Source of the DNA: an uncultured Clostridia bacterium
GTDB taxonomy: Bacteria > Bacillota > Clostridia > TANB77 > CAG-508
NCBI GenBank assembly: GCA_947584125.1
Contig: CANPWI010000030.1
Span: 1-12,549, forward strand
Reading direction: 5' to 3'
Length of the DNA: 12,549 nt
This document shows positions 5,645 to 12,549 of the stretch, in pieces. The position numbers and the translations under genes were made by a program. Under the pieces are notes generated by a model that was not told the origin of the DNA, ran no database searches, and was given only the letters and a program-made list of their open reading frames with translations. Within the stretch, counting starts at the first letter, position 1, and every line of letters starts with the position of its first letter.

Positions 5645-7927
5645 TCAACTCTCCTTTTCATTTATTATGTCATATTCATAAACGCAAATTATTTTTGTAT
5701 TTACATTGACATTATTTACAATTTGATTCATTCTAAACAAGTTTTGCCTTTTTAATTCTAATTTTAATTTGCTTAAATCTAATAATATTTCATCTGAAAT
5801 ATCCATACCTAAAGGTAATGTTTTATTTTTATTATCATAATACATTATGTTTGATAATGCAATAAGATTTACATCTTTTTTAACATTTATTCGATATAAA
5901 TTAATTTTTTCATTATATTTTACTTGTTCTATAGCATTTTCTGGATTTATATGTAATATTTTTAATTCATTTGTATTTAATTTTCCCTTTTCTGAAACAT
6001 ATAAACTTATATCATTTATTGATTTTCCTTTTTCCAAAGCTGTTTGAATATCTTTTAAAATTTGTTTAATACTTTCTTTATATTCTTCTTCATTTGTATT
6101 GTTTTTTATATTTAAAATCTGTAATTTATTTTTTGCAATTTCTCTGTGTTTTTTGTTTCCTAAATTTTTTATCTTTGTTTTATCTTCTACTACTGCACCA
6201 AAAACATCAAACTCTTCTTGTTCAGATAATTTATTTTGCTCCTTTAATTCCTTTTTCAAAATATCTAAATTATTTTCTAAATTTATGTCATCTATATTTT
6301 TTAAATTATTTATATCATCTAATATATTAGTTGAAGCTATAAATATTGAATCACATTCTTTTTTTGAAAATAATTCTCTTTGTATTTTATCTATTTTGTT
6401 ACCAAATTCTTCAAAATCTTCTACATAATCAAATGTTTTTTGAATTTCCATTTTTTCTACTTTTTGCTCATTTTCTCCTTCTGTTAATTCTAAAATTTCG
6501 TCTTTATTGCAAAATTTCCAAAATTCAAAAATACTTTTTTTATGATTTTCTATTTCTTCAATGTATTTAGTTGCATTGTTTAATTTTCTTTCAATACTTT
6601 CTTTTTTTAGGTTCATTGCCTTTTTATCTAGTTGTATATCTTTTTCTTTTTTATTTTTTTCTTCATTTTCCTTGCATAATTCTATTAAATCTTCTATAGT
6701 GTATTGTTCTTTTTGTTTTATTTCTATTTTTATTTTTTCTTTTTCCTTTTTTAATTCTTTTTTTTCTTGTTTTATTTCTTCGTTATCTTGTTTTTTCGTC
6801 TTTTTATATTTAAAGAAATATTTAACTTTTCCCAAGAAACTTTTTTTACATTCCATATATGTAGCAATTTGTTTTTCTTTATTTAAATATTCAATTTCTT
6901 TATTTTTTGTATCTTTATTTATGTTTTCTAATTCTTCTTTTTCCTTATTTATGTTTTTTACTAATTCTTTTAATTCGTTTTTATTTTTTTCATATTCTTC
7001 ATTTATAACTCTAGTTAAACTTTCATATTCAATTATTCTGTTATTATATAAAAATTCTAATCCGCCATTTGAACTAATTTTTGTTTCAAAATTATATTTA
7101 TGTGGAAGCTCTGTTTGAAGAATAAATAATGCTTTTAGTAATTTATAAAACTTTGTTGCATCATTTTCATTATTTATCTCTATTTTATAAATACTTTTAA
7201 TTTTTTCATAAACATTTGTCTCTCCAACTATTTGTATACTTAAATTATCTTTTTTATCATATACCTCATAAACTGTTGGCCATTCTTTTGTAAATAACCA
7301 TAAATATTTTTCTAAATCTTCAATTTCACTCTTTTTTAAAAATTCATTATTATAATCTAAATAACTTATTGGCACATATATTTTTTTAGCTTTTTTATTT
7401 TTTATAGAATGAATTTTATTTTTTAGAACATAGAAAAAAGCTTCATAGTTTTTATCCTCTGTTGGAACTAACATAAAATACTGCTGTGTATATTTATCAT
7501 AAAAAATTTGCCATAAATAATTGTTAGTATATTTAACTTTAAATGGTATTTCCTTTAAATATTCTTTTTGTTCTTTTTCTAATTCATCTATTTTATTAAT
7601 ATCAACTTCTCTTAACATTTTTAAAAAAGTTGTATGTTTTTCAATATCATCTTCATTTTCAGGTTCTAAATAAGAAGAAATTGTACTTGCACTTTTAAAT
7701 CTTTCATTTAATGAATCTAGTCTATTTTTATCCGTAAGTAATATTTGTATTTGTCTAATATCTACATATCTATATACTTTATATTTTGTTTCGTCATATA
7801 CCTTAGGTGGCTTATATTCTATAGGATAAAATTCTTTTATTTCATCTGGTATATTGTTTAAGTCTAATTCTAAATATTTTAATTTATTTTTTATAAGTTC
7901 GTTTTCTTCTTTAGTATTTTTTACCAT
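5645..7927 (-). CDS. Large Lys/Glu-rich coiled-coil protein of unknown function
   Basis: A 760-residue protein I cannot assign to a family. It has no signal peptide or membrane helix and is likely cytoplasmic. Residues about 40-300 look globular, with aromatic-rich stretches such as NNYLWQIFYDKYTQQYFMLV (135-154) and EKYLWLFTKEWPTVYEVYD (206-224). Residues about 303-350 and 380-465 are strongly Lys/Glu-rich and should form coiled coils, separated by a basic aromatic patch KKSFLGKVKYFFKYKK (361-376). Residues about 490-635 are acidic and helical. The end (about 655-760) looks globular again, including NLIALSNIMYYDN (687-699) and TLPLGMDISDEILLDL (703-718). No Walker, nuclease or zinc motif was seen. 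The ATG (7925-7927) has AAAGGAGG 5 bases upstream and a promoter at 7956-7984. Its last codons contain the phosphofructokinase ribosome binding site. Base composition matches its neighbours, so recent transfer is not suggested. Confidence 0.9.
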   Translation of the reverse strand: MVKNTKEENELIKNKLKYLELDLNNIPDEIKEFYPIEYKPPKVYDETKYKVYRYVDIRQIQILLTDKNRLDSLNERFKSASTISSYLEPENEDDIEKHTTFLKMLREVDINKIDELEKEQKEYLKEIPFKVKYTNNYLWQIFYDKYTQQYFMLVPTEDKNYEAFFYVLKNKIHSIKNKKAKKIYVPISYLDYNNEFLKKSEIEDLEKYLWLFTKEWPTVYEVYDKKDNLSIQIVGETNVYEKIKSIYKIEINNENDATKFYKLLKALFILQTELPHKYNFETKISSNGGLEFLYNNRIIEYESLTRVINEEYEKNKNELKELVKNINKEKEELENINKDTKNKEIEYLNKEKQIATYMECKKSFLGKVKYFFKYKKTKKQDNEEIKQEKKELKKEKEKIKIEIKQKEQYTIEDLIELCKENEEKNKKEKDIQLDKKAMNLKKESIERKLNNATKYIEEIENHKKSIFEFWKFCNKDEILELTEGENEQKVEKMEIQKTFDYVEDFEEFGNKIDKIQRELFSKKECDSIFIASTNILDDINNLKNIDDINLENNLDILKKELKEQNKLSEQEEFDVFGAVVEDKTKIKNLGNKKHREIAKNKLQILNIKNNTNEEEYKESIKQILKDIQTALEKGKSINDISLYVSEKGKLNTNELKILHINPENAIEQVKYNEKINLYRINVKKDVNLIALSNIMYYDNKNKTLPLGMDISDEILLDLSKLKLELKRQNLFRMNQIVNNVNVNTKIICVYEYDIINEKES
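5651..5656 (-). promoter_or_regulatory. Ribosome binding site of pfkA, inside the upstream gene
   Basis: AAGGAG on the minus strand, formed by the last codons of the 760-residue gene. It is 8 bases from the ATG at 5642 and 2 bases from an in-frame TTG at 5648, which decides for the ATG. Its placement within the upstream reading frame suggests translational coupling. Confidence 0.8.
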
Positions 7928-7955
7928 TTTTTCCTCCTTTTACATTTACATTGTT

Positions 7956-7984
7956 AGTATATCACAACTATTTTTTTTATACAA
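7956..7984 (-). promoter_or_regulatory. Probable promoter of the 760-residue gene (and pfkA)
   Basis: On the minus strand TTGTAT (7979-7984) and TATACT (7956-7961) are 17 bases apart, with the ATG 28 bases downstream of the -10 box. The spacer begins with a run of eight A residues. I saw no convincing promoter inside the end of the 760-residue gene, so this one may also serve pfkA. Confidence 0.65.
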
Positions 7985-7990
7985 TACATT

Positions 7991-8023
7991 TAACGGTATA
8001 ATCTTATCTAGATTATACCGTTA
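7991..8023. terminator. 13-bp perfect inverted repeat, probable terminator hairpin
   Basis: The arms TAACGGTATAATC (7991-8003) and its exact complement (8011-8023) enclose a 7-base loop. It starts about 21 bases after the stop of the 62-residue gene, as expected for a minus-strand terminator. The T-rich tract (8021-8038) lies on the plus-strand side, and the minus strand lacks a U-run after the stem. The edge is only 6 bases from the -35 box of the next promoter, so an operator or insulating role is also possible. Confidence 0.5.
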
Positions 8024-8044
8024 TTTATTTTTATTTATATAAAA

Positions 8045-8233
8045 TTACTCATTCTCGTTTTGTACAGTATTTTCAATTACTGTATTATTTTCTACTTGAT
8101 TTTGTTCTACCTTTTTACTTGGATTATTTACCACAAATCCAGTAAAAAATCCTAATAAAAATACAACAATTACTAAAACTATACTTTTAATATTTTGTTC
8201 TTTTTTGTATATTTCTTTATCATATATCTTCAT
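8045..8233 (-). CDS. Small single-pass membrane protein, unknown function
   Basis: A 62-residue protein with a Lys-rich N-terminus (1-16), one hydrophobic helix (about 17-35, including FLLGFFTGFVV) and a hydrophilic Asn/Glu/Gln-rich tail (36-62). The positive-inside rule puts the tail outside the cell or, during sporulation, in the intermembrane space. The ATG (8231-8233) has an AGGA about 8 bases upstream. It lies 84 bases after spoIIIAH on the same strand with a possible promoter between (8268-8296). I do not recognise a family. It could be a sporulation accessory protein by position, but nothing in its sequence shows that. The clear membrane helix and plausible ribosome binding site make it more likely real than a chance frame. 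Confidence 0.65.
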   Translation of the reverse strand: MKIYDKEIYKKEQNIKSIVLVIVVFLLGFFTGFVVNNPSKKVEQNQVENNTVIENTVQNENE

Positions 8234-8267
8234 TTCATCATTCCTATTCTTTTTTTATTTCATTTAT

Positions 8268-8296
8268 ATTTTATCATTTACTTGCTAATTAATCAA
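8268..8296 (-). promoter_or_regulatory. Possible promoter of the 62-residue membrane protein gene
   Basis: On the minus strand TTGATT (8291-8296) and TAAAAT (8268-8273) are 17 bases apart, downstream of the spoIIIAH stop and 34 bases before the ATG at 8233. Each box has departures from consensus, and in such AT-rich DNA chance matches are common, so confidence is moderate. Confidence 0.4.
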
Positions 8297-8317
8297 TACT
8301 TTTTTTCTATTTTTATA

Positions 8318-8956
8318 TTAAATCTTATTTGATATATGTATATTTTCTATATCTGCTTTTATTTCTCTTGAAACTATATTTTGTATTTGTGCAATTTCTT
8401 CTGTTTTTAGTTCTTCTCCTTTTACAATAATGCTAATACTTTGGTCATTTACAAAAATAACACATTCTTCAAATCCTTTTGTTTTTATTAAATTTTCTGA
8501 AATCATTATTGCATTTTTGGTATTATTTATTTTAGTAATTTCTTCTGTTGCTATTGTTTTTTGTGCTTCTGATATTGAATTATTTTCTAGTAATTTTTCG
8601 TAAGCTTCTATCATTTGAGAGTACATTGTATCTCTTTGTAGTTTAGAGTTAACAAAATATTCATTTGAATTTATATTAGTTTTTGATGAAGTTTCTACTA
8701 CATCTTCTTCAGTTGTATTTTCTTGTACCCCTGTATTATTTTGTGTTTCTATAATATTATCTTCCTCAATACTATCACTGTTTACAAACATTGCATCTCC
8801 TATATTAGTTTGAACATTTAAACTATTATCTAATGCTGAGGTATATACTGCTTCTTCCTCAGTATTATTTGATGTATAATTTAAATATCCTGCTGTAACT
8901 AACATAAGTGCTATTATTAAAATAGCTAACTGATTTTTTTTTATTAAATTTTTCAT
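8318..8956 (-). CDS. spoIIIAH: Stage III sporulation protein AH
   Basis: The mother-cell protein that crosses the outer forespore membrane and, in Bacillus subtilis, binds SpoIIQ from the forespore to build the channel between the two cells. Its 212 residues compare with 218 in B. subtilis. One N-terminal membrane helix (8-26) is followed by a variable acidic Asn/Thr-rich linker (about 30-97). The conserved C-terminal YscJ-like ring-building domain (about 100-212) contains KLQRDTMYSQMIEAYEKLLE (105-124), ENLIKTKGFEECVIFVND (154-171) and EEIAQIQNIVSREIKADIEN (186-205). The ATG (8954-8956) has GGGAG 7 bases upstream. It is the last recognised gene of the operon, 14 bases after spoIIIAG. No terminator hairpin was seen after its stop. 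Confidence 0.93.
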   Translation of the reverse strand: MKNLIKKNQLAILIIALMLVTAGYLNYTSNNTEEEAVYTSALDNSLNVQTNIGDAMFVNSDSIEEDNIIETQNNTGVQENTTEEDVVETSSKTNINSNEYFVNSKLQRDTMYSQMIEAYEKLLENNSISEAQKTIATEEITKINNTKNAIMISENLIKTKGFEECVIFVNDQSISIIVKGEELKTEEIAQIQNIVSREIKADIENIHISNKI

Positions 8957-8970
8957 AAGTTTACTCCCTT

Positions 8971-9585
8971 CTAACTATTCATCTCAAATACTTGTACTTT
9001 ATGTGTTGCAAGTCCAGTAACTGCCTCTACTGCTTGTATTATATTTGCTTTTATTTGACTATTATTAGCACCTTTAGCTGTAATTAAAGCTCCTTCTATT
9101 TTAGGATTTATAACAGTTTGTGTAACAGGTACATTAACTCCATTTTCTTCTGTATATATAACCTCTTTTGTTGAATCTGCTTCAGTAATATCTCTTGTTC
9201 CTCCCTCTGCATCTGATTCTTTTGTATTACTTGTTTTAGAACTTTCATTGTACATAGCAACTACTTCACTGCTTTGTGAATATGTAATTAAAACATTTAC
9301 ATCTCCTACTCCTTCTATTTTTGAAAGAATATTCTCTAATTTTTTTTCTAGTTCATCTCCTTGTGTCGAATTTGTACTTTGCTCTTTTGTTGTATCTGCA
9401 AGTTTTTTATAAGATGTTTCTGTTTGGTTTGTTGTATTTTGTTTTTCTTTTCCTCCTAATATATAATTAATTGCAACTATAGTTATTATTAAAATTATTA
9501 CAAATACAATTAGGTTTTCTATCTTTTTTTTGGGATTTTTTCCATCACTTTTTTTTATAATCTCCATTATTTTATCCTTTCCCAT
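8971..9585 (-). CDS. spoIIIAG: Stage III sporulation protein AG
   Basis: A ring-forming component of the feeding-tube channel in the mother-cell membrane around the forespore. The 204 residues include a basic cytoplasmic N-terminus, one membrane helix (about 24-43) and an extracytoplasmic domain. The ring-building motif begins at KLENILSKIEGVGDVNVLIT (82-101), is interrupted by a polar insertion (about 105-155) like the one that forms extra beta structure in B. subtilis SpoIIIAG, and resumes at NPKIEGALITAKGANNSQIK (160-179). The chain ends in AVTGLATHKVQVFEM. The ATG (9583-9585) has AGGAGGT 6 bases upstream. It sits between spoIIIAF and spoIIIAH with 14-base gaps, in standard order, which makes the assignment secure. 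Confidence 0.95.
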   Translation of the reverse strand: MGKDKIMEIIKKSDGKNPKKKIENLIVFVIILIITIVAINYILGGKEKQNTTNQTETSYKKLADTTKEQSTNSTQGDELEKKLENILSKIEGVGDVNVLITYSQSSEVVAMYNESSKTSNTKESDAEGGTRDITEADSTKEVIYTEENGVNVPVTQTVINPKIEGALITAKGANNSQIKANIIQAVEAVTGLATHKVQVFEMNS

Positions 9586-9599
9586 ATATTTACCTCCTA

Positions 9600-10220
9600 T
9601 TAAATAATTGTGATGTTCTTTTGTTCTACACCATATTCCTCACTTAAATATTGTAATAATTCTTTTTTTTCTGTTTCATTTAAATTTTTTTCATTACTTG
9701 TATTTTCTTTATTTTCTGTTTTATTTCCAATTGAAATTTTATTAATGCCTATCTCATTTACAGTATTATTTTTATTTTCTTCTTTTGTTTGTTGTATTTT
9801 CCTTATCTCAATTTCCATATTTTTTATCTCCCCATATCTTTGTTCATCTTCAAGTTCTACTTCAAGATGAATTTTATTTGCACTATAAGCTTTATTTTTT
9901 AATTTTTCTTTTATATCTTGCTTTAAGCTTATAACATAAGTATTTTCTATATTTTCATTATTACTATTTTCAAAATTTTTAGATAATTCTGTATAAGTTT
10001 CAGATTCTTCAAAATATTTTTCATATTCTGATAGATTTACTTGCAAATTTTCACTAAATGAATTTGCTAAAACTGGTAATATAATAGTAAAAAGTATGTA
10101 AACTCCAATTACAGTTTTTATATATTTTTTATTATTTCCTTTTGGTAATATCATTTCTATAATTGTTGCAACTATAACTGCTACTATTATTTGTTGTGCC
10201 CATATACTTATCCATTTCAC
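9600..10220 (-). CDS. spoIIIAF: Stage III sporulation protein AF
   Basis: A membrane component of the SpoIIIA complex, 206 residues as in B. subtilis. Two N-terminal membrane helices (about 5-24 and 33-52) flank the conserved EMILPKGNNKKYIKTVIGVY (22-41). A hydrophilic, mostly helical region follows, ending in LLQYLSEEYGVEQKNITII, which matches the C-terminal ring-building-like domain of the family. The middle (about 145-182) is unusually Asn/Lys/Glu-rich. The start is a GTG (10218-10220) with AGGAGGT 6 bases upstream; no ATG is better placed. It follows spoIIIAE by 17 bases. Confidence 0.93.
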   Translation of the reverse strand: MKWISIWAQQIIVAVIVATIIEMILPKGNNKKYIKTVIGVYILFTIILPVLANSFSENLQVNLSEYEKYFEESETYTELSKNFENSNNENIENTYVISLKQDIKEKLKNKAYSANKIHLEVELEDEQRYGEIKNMEIEIRKIQQTKEENKNNTVNEIGINKISIGNKTENKENTSNEKNLNETEKKELLQYLSEEYGVEQKNITII

Positions 10221-10237
10221 ATTTTTACCTCCTCTAT

Positions 10238-11389
10238 TTATCTGTACATAAGACCACTATTAGAAATTTTAACAACTAATGTAACTCCAATTATAAGCAT
10301 TACTGATACAGAACATAAAAGTGCCAGTAGTGTTTTAAATGTATCTCCCATTTGAGATAATAAACCTACTATTTTACTATCAGCTATTGGCTCACATATT
10401 GCTGATGCTGCATGGTATGTAATTGTTAAAACTGTTAGCTTAATAATTGGTACAACACATATTCCAATTATTACAACAACTCCAATAATACCAACTGCTC
10501 CTTTTAATATAGTTGCACATCCAATAACTGAGTCTACGGCATCTCCTAAAATTTTTCCAACAACAGGTACAAAGTTGGATACTGCTGCTTTTGCAGTTTT
10601 TGCTGTAATACCATCAACACTACTACTTAATGTACCTTCTAATGATAATACTCCTACAAATAGAGTTAAAACTATTCCCAAAATCCATACTACTCCAGAT
10701 TTAAAGAATTTAGAAATTTTATCAATTTGAATTCTATCAGAAATTTTTGATATTATTCCTAGTGATGTTCCTATTAGTATAAGTGGCATAAGTATATTTA
10801 CAACTATATTTCCTATAAATGTTATTAAAAATAATAATACTGGTTGTGCAATACTTGAAAATGTAATGCTTCCTGTAGAAATCATTAATGTAATAAGTAT
10901 TGGTAATAATGTATAAGAAAATCCTACTAAATTTTGAATAGATTCTTTTGCCATTACAATAATATCTGAAAAATTACTCATTACTAATGTTACTATTAAT
11001 ATATATTGGACATAATATGTAATTTGTGATGCACTTTTATTTTCTAGTCCATCACTTATGCTTTTCATTATGCTATGTATTACAATTACAACAATAACTG
11101 TACCTAATACTTTTACTGCATTTCTTATTTCTTTTCCAAAAAGATTTAAAATATTTTTTCCTATATCTTTTGTATCAATTTCTCCCTTTAGGGCATCTGT
11201 AAGTAAGTCATTTACATCTATATCTGAAAAAACATCTTTTGTATACTTGTCCGCTTCTTCTACAAACTCTGATATTCCTAATGCTTCCTTTTGTGCTTCC
11301 ATAGTTTCATCTTCTACAGAGTACACCTTTGTATCTAAAAAAAATAATATTAATATTAGTAATAATATTATTTTACTAATATGTTTCAT
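10238..11389 (-). CDS. spoIIIAE: Stage III sporulation protein AE
   Basis: The largest membrane protein of the SpoIIIA complex, a candidate core of the export channel; 383 residues against about 400 in B. subtilis. A cleavable-looking signal peptide (about 1-24, ending near VYS) is followed by a polar extracytoplasmic segment (25-88) and then about seven or eight hydrophobic segments (near 92-110, 124-142, 157-171, 180-212, 232-250, 293-325 and 353-375). Family hallmark stretches include SSSVDGITAKTAKAAVSNFV (255-274) and PVVGKILGDAVDSVIGC (275-291). The ATG (11387-11389) has AGGAGG 11 bases upstream, slightly long but unchallenged. Gene order and sequence make this certain. Confidence 0.96.
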   Translation of the reverse strand: MKHISKIILLLILILFFLDTKVYSVEDETMEAQKEALGISEFVEEADKYTKDVFSDIDVNDLLTDALKGEIDTKDIGKNILNLFGKEIRNAVKVLGTVIVVIVIHSIMKSISDGLENKSASQITYYVQYILIVTLVMSNFSDIIVMAKESIQNLVGFSYTLLPILITLMISTGSITFSSIAQPVLLFLITFIGNIVVNILMPLILIGTSLGIISKISDRIQIDKISKFFKSGVVWILGIVLTLFVGVLSLEGTLSSSVDGITAKTAKAAVSNFVPVVGKILGDAVDSVIGCATILKGAVGIIGVVVIIGICVVPIIKLTVLTITYHAASAICEPIADSKIVGLLSQMGDTFKTLLALLCSVSVMLIIGVTLVVKISNSGLMYR

Positions 11390-11411
11390 CTTTTGCTTTT
11401 CCTCCTAATTT

Positions 11412-11798
11412 TTAAGGTAGTATTTTTATTATTGTTTCAAGCAAAGCTGATATTATAGGTATTGACATAGAAATAATTATTATTTTTCCACCTAAGTCTA
11501 CTTTACTTGCTATTGCAGTTTCTCCTGTATCTTTGCATATACTTACTGCAAACTCTGTTAAAAATGCAATTCCCGTAATTTTTATTAAAACCTCTAAAAA
11601 TTTATTATTTACACTCATTTTATTCGATAAATTTGTAAGCAAATTCATTATTGCAGATAGTTTTCCAAGCATCATTACAAGTATAATAGCACCTGCAAGT
11701 ATTGAAACATAAATCGTATATTCTGGTCTATATTGTTTTAATAATATTATTATAATCAGTGCAATAAATCCAACTCCTATAACTTTAACAATTTCCAT
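11412..11798 (-). CDS. spoIIIAD: Stage III sporulation protein AD
   Basis: A small polytopic membrane protein of the SpoIIIA complex, 128 residues from the ATG at 11796-11798 (B. subtilis about 133). Hydrophobic segments lie near 4-20, 28-45, 68-86 and 103-125. The stretch ITGIAFLTEFAVSICKDTGE (73-92) followed by TAIASKVDLGGKIIII (93-108) is characteristic of the family. A GTG three codons upstream (11805-11807) directly abuts the spoIIIAC stop but has no ribosome binding site of its own. Instead that GTG is part of AGGTGAT (11803-11809), a good match to the 16S rRNA tail, 4 bases before the ATG. I therefore prefer the ATG. The two genes are almost certainly translationally coupled. Confidence 0.92.
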   Translation of the reverse strand: MEIVKVIGVGFIALIIIILLKQYRPEYTIYVSILAGAIILVMMLGKLSAIMNLLTNLSNKMSVNNKFLEVLIKITGIAFLTEFAVSICKDTGETAIASKVDLGGKIIIISMSIPIISALLETIIKILP

Positions 11799-11802
11799 TT
11801 TT

Positions 11803-11809
11803 ATCACCT
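11803..11809 (-). promoter_or_regulatory. Ribosome binding site deciding the spoIIIAD start
   Basis: AGGTGAT on the minus strand overlaps the spoIIIAC stop codon (TAG, 11808-11810) and lies 4 bases before the ATG at 11798. It argues against the upstream GTG start, which is contained within it. Confidence 0.65.
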
Positions 11810-12002
11810 ATAAATTAAAAATAGTTCTAACAGTATCAAATAAAGTACTAATTTCCTTTATTACCATAGTAAGAACAATTACAAGTCCTGCAAGAGTTGT
11901 CATCATTGCTTGATCTTCTCTCCCAGCTCTTACCAATACTTGATGTAATACTGCTACAAGTATTCCTATTGCTGCTATTTTAAATAATAAATTAATATCC
12001 AT
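11808..12002 (-). CDS. spoIIIAC: Stage III sporulation protein AC
   Basis: A 64-residue protein with two membrane helices (about 5-24 and 33-48) joined by the strongly conserved loop VLHQVLVRAGREDQAMMTT (18-36), the hallmark of the family. Length is typical (about 68 in B. subtilis). It is thought to act with SpoIIIAD in the membrane part of the channel. The ATG (12000-12002) is preceded by GAGAG about 7 bases away and AAAGGAAAG further up. The gene follows spoIIIAB by 20 bases. Confidence 0.95.
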   Translation of the reverse strand: MDINLLFKIAAIGILVAVLHQVLVRAGREDQAMMTTLAGLVIVLTMVIKEISTLFDTVRTIFNL

Positions 12003-12022
12003 ATATATTCTCTCACTTTCCT

Positions 12023-12532
12023 TTATACCAATATAATAACAATAGCCAGTCCTATAGTAACTCCTAGCGTTTTATACATTTTTCTATTTTTAGCTTCTTC
12101 TTTTTCTGCCTTTTCTATTTGATGATTTAAAAAATTACTTGTTAATTGTATTTCACTTATCTGACCTTCCAAATTTGTTTTTCCAAGTAATTTATTTAAT
12201 CCCATTAAAATTTGTTTATCTTCTTCATTAATTGCTGATTCAAATTCTTCTAAACTTTCCTTCCATGCTTCTCCTGCAGATTTTTTCTTCATTTTATTAG
12301 CAGCATTTTTAAATAATATACCAACATTTGGATTTATATTTTCTGCAATTTGATTAAATATATTAGGTATAGGCTCATATGTAAATTTAATTTTTGTTTC
12401 AAACATATTTAAAGCTATTTTTAATTCTTTCAAATCAATTACCCTTTTTCTATACTTGTCCGATATAACCTTACCAATACCACTAACCGCTAAAAATACT
12501 ATTAAAAGCATTATATTTTTAATTAATACCAT
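12023..12532 (-). CDS. spoIIIAB: Stage III sporulation protein AB
   Basis: A 169-residue protein (171 in B. subtilis) distantly related to the type II secretion F family, expected to work with the ATPase SpoIIIAA at the cytoplasmic face of the mother-cell membrane. It has an N-terminal hydrophobic segment (4-20), a long helical cytoplasmic region and a C-terminal membrane helix (153-169). Conserved features include KYRKRVIDLKELKIALNMFE (26-45), YEPIPNIF (52-59) and LNKLLGKTNLEGQISEIQL (112-130). The ATG (12530-12532) has AGGAGG (12540-12545) 7 bases upstream. The spoIIIAA gene should end just outside the right edge; a TAG at 12546-12548 could be its stop, but the frame cannot be judged from the few bases left. 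Confidence 0.94.
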   Translation of the reverse strand: MVLIKNIMLLIVFLAVSGIGKVISDKYRKRVIDLKELKIALNMFETKIKFTYEPIPNIFNQIAENINPNVGILFKNAANKMKKKSAGEAWKESLEEFESAINEEDKQILMGLNKLLGKTNLEGQISEIQLTSNFLNHQIEKAEKEEAKNRKMYKTLGVTIGLAIVIILV

Positions 12533-12549
12533 TGCTATTCCTCCTCTAT

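Noticed and set aside
5643..5648. TTG start two codons upstream for pfkA
   Set aside because: Only 2 bases separate it from the AAGGAG site, too close for initiation; the ATG at 5642 has 8-base spacing.
6561..7118. Plus-strand open frame of 185 codons
   Set aside because: It lies wholly antisense to the coiled-coil region of the 760-residue gene. Its Phe/Ser-rich translation is what the complement of Lys/Glu codons produces, and there is no ribosome binding site.
11058..11408. Plus-strand open frame of 116 codons
   Set aside because: It is antisense to the 5' end of spoIIIAE, whose assignment is secure.
11799..11807. GTG start three codons upstream for spoIIIAD
   Set aside because: It has no ribosome binding site of its own and is itself part of the AGGTGAT that serves the ATG at 11798.

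Overview
The window comes from a very AT-rich, endospore-forming Firmicute, most likely a low-GC member of the Clostridia such as an uncultured gut lineage. The evidence is a near-complete spoIIIA operon, strong AGGAGG-type ribosome binding sites, canonical sigma-A-like promoters and A/T-ending codon use. All genes I can support are on the minus strand, so transcription runs from right to left. No RNA gene, CRISPR array, insertion sequence or phage gene was seen. No gene-free stretch exceeds about 170 bases.

From right to left, 12532 to 8318 holds spoIIIAB, AC, AD, AE, AF, AG and AH in the standard order with gaps of 9 to 22 bases. spoIIIAA should lie just beyond the right edge. Together they encode the mother-cell half of the SpoIIIA-SpoIIQ channel across the two membranes around the forespore. 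Next is a 62-residue single-pass membrane protein (8045-8233), which may have its own promoter. A perfect 13-bp hairpin (7991-8023) follows, and then a promoter driving a 760-residue Lys/Glu-rich coiled-coil protein of unknown function (5645-7927). That gene ends 2 bases before the ATG of a 6-phosphofructokinase (4506-5642), whose ribosome binding site lies inside the upstream gene's last codons, so the two are probably translationally coupled.

To the left, a TTGACG-18-TATAAT promoter precedes a 245-residue five-helix membrane protein resembling the Yip1 fold (3686-4423). A 14-bp inverted repeat (3601-3656) follows. A TTGACA-17-TATTAT promoter then drives a zinc/manganese-type ABC importer operon: binding protein (2541-3515), ATPase (1832-2539) and permease (1033-1839). 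The last gene, cut by the left edge, encodes a membrane-anchored TPR protein (1-968).

The most unusual items are: the 760-residue protein coupled to a glycolytic enzyme; the altered metal-ligand positions in the binding protein (Arg at the third ligand site, His at the fourth); the phosphofructokinase with a Gly/Lys active-site combination; and two strong hairpins that follow minus-strand genes but carry their T-tract on the opposite strand. I see no convincing novel defence or mobile system. The best candidate for undescribed biology is the 760-residue protein.
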